Of a stretch of 5,237 nt of DNA, positions 1 through 5,237 are shown one piece after another. The DNA lies in contig JAIRYY010000029.1 of the NCBI GenBank assembly GCA_031267485.1, positions 1 to 5,237 of the forward strand. The letters run 5' to 3'. The stretch comes from Tannerella sp. (GTDB lineage: Bacteria; Bacteroidota; Bacteroidia; Bacteroidales; Tannerellaceae). The position numbers and the translations under genes were made by a program. Position 1 is the first letter of the stretch; every line of letters begins with the position of its first letter. The notes below the pieces were generated by a model. That model saw nothing but the letters and a program-made list of their open reading frames with translations, was not told the origin of the DNA and made no database searches.

Positions 1-377
1 TCGATGCCGGGGTAGCATGTCGCCTTTTTGCCTTTGAGCAGTCCCAGGCTGCCGAATACCCGCGGAGAGGCGCATATGGCGGCTAAAAGTTTGTTGTTTC
101 CGTAAGAGTCGACTAATACTTTACGCAAGCCCCCGTGTCTGTTCAGCATTTCGCTTCCCGGCCCTCCTCCGGGGAGCACGAATGCGTCGAAGAGCGTGCA
201 GTCCACCTCTTCAAAAAGTTCGTCTGCTATTACCGGTATGCCGTGTGCGCCCTCGACGGCTTTGTTGCCGGTTACCGATACGGTTATCGTTTCGATGTTT
301 CCGCGTCGCAGGATGTCGATGGTCCCGACAGCTTCCAGCTCCTCGAAACCCGTAGCAAGAAATACCAATGCTCTCAT
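1..377 (-). CDS. DJ-1/PfpI family protein, 3' end outside window
   Basis: The first 125 residues of a DJ-1/PfpI (ThiJ-like) protein are present; the gene runs off the left edge. The start matches the family: a first beta strand MRALVFLATGFEELEA, whose Glu15 corresponds to the conserved Glu18 of human DJ-1. The nucleophile elbow AAICASP places the reactive cysteine at residue 102 (DJ-1 Cys106). The segment VLPGGGPG (68-75) is the usual glycine-rich turn before it. At the position of DJ-1 His126 the sequence reads ATCYPG, so a tyrosine replaces histidine. Family members have been described as glyoxalases, deglycases, chaperones or oxidative-stress sensors; older annotations call them thiazole monophosphate biosynthesis proteins. 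Which activity applies here cannot be read from the sequence. The ATG lies 13 bp after the tonB stop codon, so it is probably the last visible gene of the pdxJ-exbB-exbD-tonB operon. No signal peptide is visible, so it is likely cytoplasmic. Confidence 0.9.
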   Translation of the reverse strand, partial: MRALVFLATGFEELEAVGTIDILRRGNIETITVSVTGNKAVEGAHGIPVIADELFEEVDCTLFDAFVLPGGGPGSEMLNRHGGLRKVLVDSYGNNKLLAAICASPRVFGSLGLLKGKKATCYPGI

Positions 378-390
378 AATATTAATGTTG

Positions 391-1227
391 TTATTTCAGT
401 TTGTATATGTATGTAATTGTCCCGTTTTGGTTGTCCGTATCTTTTATTTTGTTGAATTTGGCGCGTTTGGCAGCGTCCAGGGCGCTTTTGCGCATCAGCG
501 CATTGTCAATGTTTGTACCCCTCCCGATTTCGGCAAAGATGACATTCCCGTCGGGATCGACCGTTATGTTTATCACGATTTTCCCCTCTTCCTGTCCGTT
601 GTCCATCGGACGCGGCAATCCGCCCTGTCCGATGTAGCGTCCGTTAAGGTTGAATGTACCGAATCCTCCCATGCCCTGGTTTGCTCCCGTATCCGAATTT
701 CCGAAAGGGTTTCCCTGATTTCCCTTTTCCGGGGAAGCATCTCCCTGCTGGGTCTGTTGCGAGGATGCCGAGCCGAACGCATTCGACACCCGGTTGCTTA
801 TCGCTTCCTCTTTTTTCCGGAGTTCCTCTTCCCGGCGGCGTCTGTTTTCTTCTTCCTCAATGCGTTTGAGTTCCCTTTCCTCCCGTTCCTTGCGGGCTTT
901 TTCGTCGGCAATCCGTTCTTCATCCTTCTTTTTCCTGCTGTCGGGAATGGCAACCGTTTCCTCCTGGTCCTGGGTGATTAATTCTTCGCCGGACGGAGCA
1001 GGTTTGGGTTGCGGTTGCGGCGGTATTTCCTTCGGGATGGTAGGAGGCGTGTACTGGGGTTCAAATGTGCCGACAGCGGTGTACATATCCCCAAAGTTCA
1101 CAAGAATACCACTGTCTTCACTTGGAACGGTCGTCTTTATGAAGGCATAGTATAAGATGAGGAAAAGCGCCAGATGTACGAGCACAGTACCTGCCAATGC
1201 GGAAATGTCATCTTTGTTAAATTTCAT
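391..1227 (-). CDS. tonB: TonB energy transducer
   Basis: The 278-residue protein spans the periplasm and passes proton-motive energy from ExbB/ExbD to TonB-dependent outer-membrane receptors. A short cytoplasmic N-terminus leads into one membrane helix at about 12-30. Within it, Thr14 and His18 have the four-residue spacing of the Ser16/His20 pair of E. coli TonB (my inference). A proline-rich stretch (58-79), a strongly charged K/E/R region likely to be helix or coiled coil (about 97-145), and a Gly/Asn/Gln-rich linker (about 150-190) follow. The C-terminal TonB domain (about 192-278) has the Bacteroidota-type pattern GRYIGQGGLPRPM, then EGKIVINITVDPDGNV and GTNIDNALMRKSALDAA. The length is greater than the 239 residues of E. 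coli TonB because of the charged helix and linker. The start lies 2 bp after the exbD stop, and a purine-rich AAAGAAAAAGA just upstream may serve as the ribosome site. The family call is firm; which receptors it serves is unknown. Confidence 0.93.
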   Translation of the reverse strand: MKFNKDDISALAGTVLVHLALFLILYYAFIKTTVPSEDSGILVNFGDMYTAVGTFEPQYTPPTIPKEIPPQPQPKPAPSGEELITQDQEETVAIPDSRKKKDEERIADEKARKEREERELKRIEEEENRRRREEELRKKEEAISNRVSNAFGSASSQQTQQGDASPEKGNQGNPFGNSDTGANQGMGGFGTFNLNGRYIGQGGLPRPMDNGQEEGKIVINITVDPDGNVIFAEIGRGTNIDNALMRKSALDAAKRAKFNKIKDTDNQNGTITYIYKLK

Positions 1228-1229
1228 TT

Positions 1230-1646
1230 TTATCTTTTTCTTTGCGGGCGTGTTGCAAGTACCATCTTGAATTTATTCTCGTTGGCGATGTTCAGCACCT
1301 TGACAATTTCGCCGTAAGGAACGGCCTCGTCAGCGTAGAGGGCGACAAACATCTCCGGTTCCTCTTCGTAACGTTCCTGCAGGAAAGGCGCAATCTCGTC
1401 CAGCGATACCGGTTTTTCGCGCTGGTTGCCGTAAGCCACGTAATAGTTCAGTTCTCTGTCAATGGTCACGCGCGACAACGGTTTCGCCGCCGTTTGCTTC
1501 TGCGACTGAGGCAAAGTAAGTTTAATGGCATTCGGTACGACTACCGTCGAGGTAACCATGAAAAAAATCAGCAGCAGGAAGATGATGTCCGTCATCGACG
1601 CCATGCTGAAATTCGGGTTTATTTTTGTTTTGCGTTTCAGTGCCAT
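1230..1646 (-). CDS. exbD: ExbD/TolR biopolymer transport protein
   Basis: ExbD forms the core of the ExbB-ExbD motor and uses inner-membrane proton flow to act on TonB. The protein is 138 residues, close to the 141 of E. coli ExbD. A basic N-terminus (KRKTKINPNFSMASM) is followed by TDIIFLLLIFFMVTS, a single membrane helix at about 21-37 that begins with Asp20. That aspartate is the conserved proton-carrying residue of the family (Asp25 in E. coli ExbD). The rest is a small periplasmic domain ending in the typical VPYGEIVKVLNIANENKFKMVLAT segment, which resembles the usual ExbD C-terminal fold. The ATG lies 9 bp after the exbB stop, and the stop lies 2 bp before tonB. ExbD and TolR cannot always be told apart by sequence alone, but the adjacent TonB favours ExbD. 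Confidence 0.94.
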   Translation of the reverse strand: MALKRKTKINPNFSMASMTDIIFLLLIFFMVTSTVVVPNAIKLTLPQSQKQTAAKPLSRVTIDRELNYYVAYGNQREKPVSLDEIAPFLQERYEEEPEMFVALYADEAVPYGEIVKVLNIANENKFKMVLATRPQRKR

Positions 1647-1655
1647 ACCATTCTC

Positions 1656-2372
1656 TTAATTCGCCGGTTCGTTCAGTAAATCCATAAACTCCATCGTGCG
1701 GGATTCCATGTTGTTGACAACGTTATCTACTTGCGAAACTAAATAATTGTATCCGAAAAGGGCTACAATTCCGACAACGAGGCCTCCGACCGTGGTGACG
1801 AGCGCCTCGTAAATGCCGCTTGACAACAGAGCGACGTCGACGTTCGTACCGGCATTTGCCATATCGAAAAATGCGCGTACCATACCGGTCACCGTACCGA
1901 GGAATCCAATCATCGGAGCGCCTGCAGCTATGGTGGCAATAATGGGGAATCCCTTTTCCAGTTTGGCCACTTCGATGTTGCCGACGTTTTCAATCGCCAC
2001 CAGCACATCGTTCATCGGCCGTCCGAGGCGCGATATACCCTTTTCTATCATACGGGCGGACGGATTTTTCGTCTTTCGGCAGAGGTTGATGGCCGAATCA
2101 ATCTTTCCGTCGTGGATGTAATCCTTTATCCGGTTCATAAACCCTTCGTCGCGTCTGTTTGCACGGCGCAGGATGATAAACCGCTGAATGAAAAGGAAAA
2201 TGGCGATAAGCGATAATGCAAGTAATACAAGCATAATCCATCCGCCTTTCGTGGCGAGGTCTAAAATGTTCATCTGCGCTTCCGTAGGCAATGTGTCCAT
2301 AATCGTTTCCGTCAATACCGGCGGGGTGTTTGCCGGCGCATCCGTTTGTTGTAATAATAGTAGAACGTTCAT
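1656..2372 (-). CDS. exbB: ExbB/TolQ/MotA-family proton channel protein
   Basis: ExbB is the pentameric inner-membrane scaffold around ExbD. The chosen product is 238 residues, starting MNVLLLLQQTDAPA. Three membrane segments can be seen: TM1 at about 45-65, TM2 within 142-170 containing GAPMIGFLGTVTGM, and TM3 at about 187-210 containing EALVTTVGGLVVGIVALFGYN. Thr160 in TM2, Thr193/Thr194 and Glu189 at the start of TM3 match the conserved polar positions of the family. A cytoplasmic domain of about 75 residues lies between TM1 and TM2. The frame stays open upstream to 2528, but those 52 extra residues are not ExbB-like and would overlap the 3' end of pdxJ by 137 bp, so I start at 2372. This places the ATG 19 bp after the pdxJ stop. 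No Shine-Dalgarno is seen, only an A-run before the ATG. A later in-frame ATG (residue 34) is possible but less likely. Confidence 0.93.
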   Translation of the reverse strand: MNVLLLLQQTDAPANTPPVLTETIMDTLPTEAQMNILDLATKGGWIMLVLLALSLIAIFLFIQRFIILRRANRRDEGFMNRIKDYIHDGKIDSAINLCRKTKNPSARMIEKGISRLGRPMNDVLVAIENVGNIEVAKLEKGFPIIATIAAGAPMIGFLGTVTGMVRAFFDMANAGTNVDVALLSSGIYEALVTTVGGLVVGIVALFGYNYLVSQVDNVVNNMESRTMEFMDLLNEPAN

Positions 2373-2391
2373 TTTTTTATCTGTTAATAAG

Positions 2392-3117
2392 TTATTTCCG
2401 ATTTTGTTTAAGACACTCGTTATACATTGAAATCGTTTTTTCAAGTCCGAAATAGAGGGCGTCGCTGATGAGCGCGTGCCCAATTGAAACCTCATCCGTG
2501 CGGGGAATCTGCGATATAAAATAGGCAAGGTTCGAAAGGTTCAGGTCATGTCCGGCATTCAGCCCCAGTCCGAGTTCTTTCGCCCGTTTTGCCGCTTCGA
2601 TAAACGGCGCAATCGCGTCTTCCCTGTTTCCGTCATAATTTTCCGCGTAAGGTCCGGTATAAAGTTCCACCCGGTCTGCTCCGGTTTTTGCCGCATATTC
2701 GATATTTTCCAGGCCGGTCTCCACAAAAATGGATGTACGTATGCCCTTTGACCGGAAAAGTTCGGAGAGTTCGGAGAGTTCGTCCAGGTTTGCTGCCACG
2801 TCCCATCCGCGGTTTGAAGTGAGGGCGTCCGGCGCGTCGGGAACGAGCGTGACCTGTGTCGGCCTGACATTCATTATAAGCTCCACGAATTTTTTATCCG
2901 GATACCCCTCAATATTCAATTCGGTTTTAATCAGCGGTTTTATTGCGTAAACGTCGCTGTATCTTATGTGACGTTCATCCGGGCGGGGATGTACGGTAAT
3001 TCCCTGCGCTCCGAACGATTCACAATCCTGCGCAACTTTCTTAACATCAGGGATGTTTCCGCCGCGGGAATTACGTATGGTTGCAACTTTATTTATGTTT
3101 ACACTTAATTTTGTCAT
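2392..3117 (-). CDS. pdxJ: Pyridoxine 5'-phosphate synthase
   Basis: PdxJ makes the pyridine ring of vitamin B6 by condensing 1-deoxy-D-xylulose 5-phosphate with 3-amino-2-oxopropyl phosphate, giving pyridoxine 5'-phosphate in the DXP-dependent route. The 241-residue protein is full length for the TIM-barrel family. The general acid/base residues align with E. coli: His43 in [12 protein letters not shown], Glu70 in ELNIEGYP, and His190 in [12 protein letters not shown]. Also present are Asn7, Arg18, Arg45, His50, Thr100, Glu151 and the phosphate-binding [11 protein letters not shown] (211-221). One difference is clear: the DXP-contacting Asp-His pair of E. coli (NIDH) reads Asn9-Lys10 (NINK) here, which I recall as the form in related Bacteroidota. 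It is the first gene of the operon with exbB, exbD, tonB and the DJ-1 gene, and is divergent from nadK. No Shine-Dalgarno is visible before the ATG. Confidence 0.95.
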   Translation of the reverse strand: MTKLSVNINKVATIRNSRGGNIPDVKKVAQDCESFGAQGITVHPRPDERHIRYSDVYAIKPLIKTELNIEGYPDKKFVELIMNVRPTQVTLVPDAPDALTSNRGWDVAANLDELSELSELFRSKGIRTSIFVETGLENIEYAAKTGADRVELYTGPYAENYDGNREDAIAPFIEAAKRAKELGLGLNAGHDLNLSNLAYFISQIPRTDEVSIGHALISDALYFGLEKTISMYNECLKQNRK

Positions 3118-3124
3118 ACTAAAA

Positions 3125-3156
3125 GTCTGTTATTCTAACTCTTTCTTATAACTTTG
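3125..3156 (+). promoter_or_regulatory. Predicted promoter for nadK (Bacteroidota type)
   Basis: A perfect TAnnTTTG -7 element, TAACTTTG, sits at 3149-3156. Exactly 19 bp upstream, at 3126-3129, is TCTG, one mismatch from the TTTG -33 consensus of the primary Bacteroidota sigma factor. Transcription would start near 3163, leaving an A/T-rich leader of about 70 nt before the nadK ATG. The -33 element is inside the 10-bp arm GTCTGTTATT, which recurs inverted upstream of pdxJ. Confidence 0.6.
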
Positions 3157-3173
3157 CAGCGATAAGTCAAGCG

Positions 3174-3205
3174 CAAATGTACAAGTATTTACTGAAATAA
3201 CGGAC
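3174..3205 (-). promoter_or_regulatory. Predicted promoter for the pdxJ-exbB-exbD-tonB operon
   Basis: On the minus strand TACATTTG (3181 down to 3174) is a perfect TAnnTTTG -7 element. At the 19-bp spacing the -33 position reads TCCG, which matches TTTG at only two of four bases, so the promoter is weaker by consensus than the one for nadK. It lies in the same GTCYGTTATT context as that promoter. The start point would be near 3167, giving a leader of about 50 nt. Because it faces the nadK promoter, the two polymerase footprints would overlap. Confidence 0.45.
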
Positions 3206-3232
3206 ATAATTGTTCAAAAATATATAAATAAA

Positions 3233-4105
3233 ATGAGAGTAGGGGTATTTGGCAGTGAATGTAAAGCAGATAAACTGCCTGTGATAAAAGGGTTATTCGG
3301 CAAGTTGAACGCCCTGGGAGCGGAAATTTATATTCAGGCCGCATATTACGATTTTGTGGTCGAAAAATGTGATTACCGTCCTGAAAAAACAGGAATTATC
3401 GACGATGAGATTTTTGACCTCGATATAGCGCTGAGCGTGGGCGGCGATGGCGCTTTTCTGCGCACGGCGCTGGAGGTGAACAAACGGAATATTCCCATAC
3501 TGGGCATTAATACGGGTCACCTGGGTTTTCTGGCAGACGTCGGGAGCGGCCAGATAGACGAGACGCTGGACGAACTGTTCAGGGGCGACTATAAAATAGA
3601 AGAGCGTTCGCTTCTGCGAATGTATACGGAGGAACGCGCTTTCAGCGGCTTCAATTACGCCCTGAATGAAGTTGCCATACTGAAGCGCGACACGTCGTCG
3701 ATGATTACCGTTCATACGTTTCTGAATGATGATTACCTGACGTCCTATGTGGCGGACGGGCTTGTCGTGGCGACACCCACCGGCTCCACCGCCTATTCCA
3801 TGAGCGTGAACGGACCTATTCTGCTGCCCCAGAGCCGCAATTTCATTTTAAGCCCGGTTGCGCCACATTCTCTTAATGTCCGTCCGGTTGTCATTCCGGA
3901 TGATTATATAATTACGTTAAAAGTGGAAAGTCGTACAAATTCTTTCCTTGCCTCATTGGATGGGCGTTCTGAGGACTTTCAGGCAGGTATGTCGCTGAAA
4001 ATCAGCAGAGCAGGATTTGTGACCCGCGTGATTAAGCGATTTAATCAGACTTTTTACCAAACTTTGCGCGAGAAATTAATGTGGGGAGCAGACGCCAGAA
4101 GTTAA
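3233..4105 (+). CDS. nadK: NAD kinase
   Basis: NAD kinase phosphorylates NAD+ with ATP (or polyphosphate in some bacteria) to give NADP+, the only route to NADP(H). The 290-residue protein has the standard length and complete motifs. The GGDG signature is at 70-73 in LSVGGDGAFLR, with Asp72 as the catalytic base. ILGINTGHLGFLAD (89-102) follows, then the NE motif at 145-146 in NYALNEVAI. The NAD-binding loop DGLVVATPTGSTAYSMS is at 175-191, SLNVRPVVIP at 213-222, and the SLDGR strand at 241-245. It is cytoplasmic with no membrane segment. The ATG was chosen because MRVGVFG forms the expected first beta strand; it has no Shine-Dalgarno, only an A/T-rich leader. It is transcribed away from pdxJ. 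No good terminator follows directly, so its mRNA may end at the hairpin at 4221-4249. ppnK is an older synonym. Confidence 0.96.
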   Translation: MRVGVFGSECKADKLPVIKGLFGKLNALGAEIYIQAAYYDFVVEKCDYRPEKTGIIDDEIFDLDIALSVGGDGAFLRTALEVNKRNIPILGINTGHLGFLADVGSGQIDETLDELFRGDYKIEERSLLRMYTEERAFSGFNYALNEVAILKRDTSSMITVHTFLNDDYLTSYVADGLVVATPTGSTAYSMSVNGPILLPQSRNFILSPVAPHSLNVRPVVIPDDYIITLKVESRTNSFLASLDGRSEDFQAGMSLKISRAGFVTRVIKRFNQTFYQTLREKLMWGADARS

Positions 4106-4141
4106 ATAATCATAACGCAGTGAATTTTCCTGTCGAAAAAT

Positions 4142-4172
4142 TATGTTAGAGAGCATAAATGCCTTATCTTTG
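4142..4172 (+). promoter_or_regulatory. Predicted promoter for a small RNA
   Basis: TATCTTTG at 4165-4172 is a perfect TAnnTTTG element and is followed by CA, the most typical Bacteroidota form. TATG at 4142-4145, 19 bp upstream, is one mismatch from the TTTG -33 consensus. Transcription would begin near 4179. No convincing gene follows on this strand, but a hairpin terminator does, about 70 nt later. Confidence 0.7.
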
Positions 4173-4178
4173 CATCGT

Positions 4179-4249
4179 GTTTTTCATGGTATTAGATTTA
4201 AGGTTAACAATGAAGATTGTGGTTGTCGTGAGACAACCTTTTCTTTTTT
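4179..4249 (+). ncRNA. Candidate stand-alone small RNA, about 70 nt
   Basis: This is a short transcription unit bounded by a consensus promoter and an intrinsic terminator, with no plausible protein inside. The 5' part can form a helix of about 7 bp between 4181-4187 (UUUUCAU) and 4210-4216 (AUGAAGA), including one G-U pair. The A/U-rich loop contains AUUAGAUUUAAGGUUAAC. The 3' part is the terminator hairpin. From memory, near-identical stretches (GTATTAGATTTAAGGTTAAC followed by a variable hairpin) occur repeatedly in Bacteroidales intergenic regions, which would support a real RNA family or repeated element; I could not verify this or assign an Rfam family. The start site is estimated from the -7 element and may be off by a few bases. 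The unit lies between nadK and the convergent Rpn-family gene. Confidence 0.55.
4221..4249 (+). terminator. Intrinsic terminator with GTGA tetraloop
   Basis: GGTTGTC (4221-4227) and GACAACC (4232-4238) form a perfect 7-bp stem closed by the GNRA-type loop GTGA (4228-4231). TTTTCTTTTTT follows at 4239-4249. This would end the small RNA and perhaps also nadK read-through. On the minus strand the hairpin is preceded by A-runs and followed by no T-run, so it is not an obvious terminator for the Rpn-family gene. Confidence 0.85.
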
Positions 4250-4309
4250 ATAGAGGTTCCCTTTTCCACAGGGCGTTTTCGCGGTATGCTTTTCATCGTT
4301 TACTACGCC

Positions 4310-4579
4310 TTACCGTTTTAAAACCGCATTAATTTCTTCTATTGTCAGGCCGGTGATGTCGGCAATGGTTTCCATTGTCAGACCTGCTTTATTACTTCTT
4401 TTGACTATTTCGGCTTTCTCTTCAGCTCTTCCTTTGGCTTCTCCTTCAGCTCTTCCTTTGGCTTCCCCTTCGGCTCTTCCTTTGGCTTCCCCCTCGATGA
4501 GACTGGTCTGGATTACGCTGCGCTGGTATCGCAGCGCTTCCGTGTGGGCGTTGTAACTGGCTCTTTCCTCCCTGTTCAT
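4310..4579 (-). other. Possible internal in-frame product of the Rpn gene (RpnS-like)
   Basis: An in-frame ATG at 4579-4577 (Met216) would give an 89-residue product made only of the repeat-bearing, helical C-terminal part. GGAG stands 3 bases before it, which is closer than usual, and a purine-rich AGGGAGGAAAGAG follows just downstream. In E. coli, Rpn genes are reported to encode a separately translated C-terminal antitoxin that blocks the full-length nuclease. The layout here is compatible with that, but internal initiation is inferred only. Confidence 0.3.
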
Positions 4580-5224
4580 CCGCTCCAGTTGCAGGCGTTC
4601 ACGCGCTTCGGCAAGGCCCGGGGCCTGGGCGTCTTCGGGGATCTGGCTCGTTTTCAGGAATGACATCCATTCGTCCAGCGGATTTTTGGCGGCTTTGTCG
4701 AAATCTTCCACTCGCAATACATAATATTCCGGATACAGGTCGCCGACTTCCGTCCCGCGAAACTGTTTCTGCTGGCTGGCGGACAGTTTTAATATGTCGT
4801 TGCAGTGAATCCCGCGAAACTCCGTTCGCCCGTGATATACGTAATCTTCACCCTGGCCCAGGTCGAAATAGACGATATTGATTGAATAGAGTTTTTTTAC
4901 CCTGGCAAATGATTCGCCCTCCTTCATGTACTCCGTAACGGCTTTTGACGTGCCGTAGAGCATCCGGTGGAAATAGTCCAGTTCGCGATTATTTTGCACT
5001 TCAATGATAATCAGGTCTCCGTGGCTGTCTTCGGCCAGCATGTCCACACGGTTGAACTTGTCGTCTTCCGTGTTTTTATTGCCTTCGCTTTCAAGAATCC
5101 GTTCGATGCGTACCGTTTCGTTCAGCAGGGAGGAGAGGAAGCCTTCCAGGACTACAAAGTTGGCTTTCTGCCTTAACAGGCGCTTTATCGCCCAGTCAAA
5201 ACGGATGTAATTACTTTTTTCCAT
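4310..5224 (-). CDS. Rpn family PD-(D/E)XK nuclease (annotated as putative transposase)
   Basis: This 304-residue protein matches the Rpn (recombination-promoting nuclease) / PDDEXK_2 families, which carry a restriction-endonuclease-type fold. The N-terminus (YIRFDWAIKRLLRQKANFVVLEGFLSSLL) is typical. The nuclease core is NRVDMLAEDSHGDLIIIEVQ, with Asp61, Glu75 and Gln77 as the likely metal and catalytic residues. FHRMLYGTSKAV (85-96) and the strand KLYSINIVYFDLG (111-123) continue the domain. Residues 205-225 are charged helix, 245-268 hold three 8-residue repeats, and the C-terminus (TMETIADITGLTIEEINAVLKR) is a small helical module common in the family. Length and motifs suggest an intact, active gene. 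The ATG lies 13 bp from the window edge, so the promoter is not visible. Some Rpn proteins are reported as DNA nucleases acting as toxins in phage defence; older annotation as transposase rests on fold similarity. No terminal inverted repeats were found here. Its actual role is not shown by the sequence. Confidence 0.9.
   Translation of the reverse strand: MEKSNYIRFDWAIKRLLRQKANFVVLEGFLSSLLNETVRIERILESEGNKNTEDDKFNRVDMLAEDSHGDLIIIEVQNNRELDYFHRMLYGTSKAVTEYMKEGESFARVKKLYSINIVYFDLGQGEDYVYHGRTEFRGIHCNDILKLSASQQKQFRGTEVGDLYPEYYVLRVEDFDKAAKNPLDEWMSFLKTSQIPEDAQAPGLAEARERLQLERMNREERASYNAHTEALRYQRSVIQTSLIEGEAKGRAEGEAKGRAEGEAKGRAEEKAEIVKRSNKAGLTMETIADITGLTIEEINAVLKR
4421..4492 (-). repeat. Three tandem 24-bp coding repeats in the Rpn gene
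   Basis: Residues 245-268 read GEAKGRAE three times in a row, which can also be seen as six alternating four-residue units (GEAK, GRAE). The DNA units are 24 bp and differ at only a few bases, so copy number could change by slippage without shifting the frame. The unit is Gly/Ala/Glu/Lys/Arg-rich and is probably helical. Confidence 0.9.
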
Positions 5225-5237
5225 ATCAATTATTTAT

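Larger units (their letters stand above)
3125..3205. repeat. Inverted repeat framing the divergent nadK/pdxJ promoters
   Basis: GTCTGTTATT at 3125-3134 matches the reverse complement of 3196-3205 (GTCCGTTATT on the minus strand) at 9 of 10 positions. The arms are separated by 61 bp. The dyad centre, about 3165, is also the centre of the two TAnnTTTG elements at 3149-3156 and 3174-3181, so each arm lies 14 bp from its own -7 element. The arms may be extended -33 regions, or binding sites for a shared regulator; the sequence alone cannot decide. Confidence 0.55.

Noticed and set aside
196..981. Plus-strand open frame of 261 codons opposite tonB and the DJ-1 gene
   Set aside because: It is antisense to two well-supported genes, its sequence is rich in Phe/Leu/Ser in the way expected from the complement of a Lys/Glu-rich helix, and no domain is recognisable.
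1242..1679. Plus-strand open frame opposite exbD
   Set aside because: It is a shadow of exbD with no recognisable family and no plausible start region.
2373..2528. Upstream extension of exbB giving a 290-residue protein
   Set aside because: The 52 extra residues lie mostly inside the pdxJ coding region in another frame, do not resemble ExbB, and would precede the natural short N-terminal segment. The ATG at 2372 gives a normal family length.
3215..3222. A further TAnnTTTG match on the minus strand (TATTTTTG)
   Set aside because: It is in a very A/T-rich stretch next to the nadK start and has no TTTG-like -33 element at about 19 bp, so a chance match is likely.
4141..4158. TTATG/CATAA hairpin after nadK as a nadK terminator
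   Set aside because: The stem has only five A/T-rich pairs, there is no T-run after it, and it overlaps the predicted -33 element of the small RNA promoter.
4186..4332. Small open frame of 48 codons starting inside the small RNA (MVLDLRLTMK...)
   Set aside because: It runs through the intrinsic terminator and into the 3' end of the Rpn gene, and has no ribosome site. A transcript from the nearby promoter would normally end before the stop codon.
4310..5224. Insertion sequence or transposon carrying the Rpn gene
   Set aside because: Despite the transposase label used for the family, no terminal inverted repeats or target duplications can be seen, and the upstream boundary is outside the window.

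Overview
The window looks like chromosomal DNA from a member of the Bacteroidota, most likely Bacteroidales. Three things point there: a gene order I associate with that group (nadK divergent from pdxJ-exbB-exbD-tonB), TAnnTTTG-type -7 promoter elements, and A/T-rich translation starts without clear Shine-Dalgarno sequences. This rests on reading the sequence and on family knowledge; no database search was possible.

Left part (1-3117, minus strand). Five genes are packed head to tail with gaps of 2 to 19 bp, so they are probably one operon. In order of transcription they are pdxJ (vitamin B6 ring closure), exbB and exbD (proton-driven motor), tonB (energy transducer to outer-membrane receptors), and a DJ-1/PfpI-family gene cut off by the window start. 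The three transport genes form a complete TonB motor. pdxJ and the DJ-1 gene are metabolic or stress passengers.

Middle (3118-4105). A 115-bp intergenic region separates pdxJ from divergent nadK (NAD kinase). It holds two promoter-like elements with the same internal geometry, arranged as a dyad centred near 3165 so that they face each other. nadK is intact, with all its signature motifs.

Right part (4106-5237). The 204-bp gap after nadK contains what looks like a stand-alone small RNA gene: a consensus Bacteroidota promoter, about 70 transcribed bases, and a 7-bp GTGA-loop hairpin followed by a T-run. Convergent to it is a complete gene for an Rpn/PD-(D/E)XK-family nuclease. Its C-terminal part carries three near-identical 8-residue repeats and has an in-frame internal ATG, the layout known from Rpn toxins with an intragenic antitoxin. 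The promoter of this gene lies outside the window.

Most of the window is ordinary core genome. The places that deserve a second look are the nadK/pdxJ promoter dyad, the small RNA, and the possible gene-within-a-gene in the Rpn locus.
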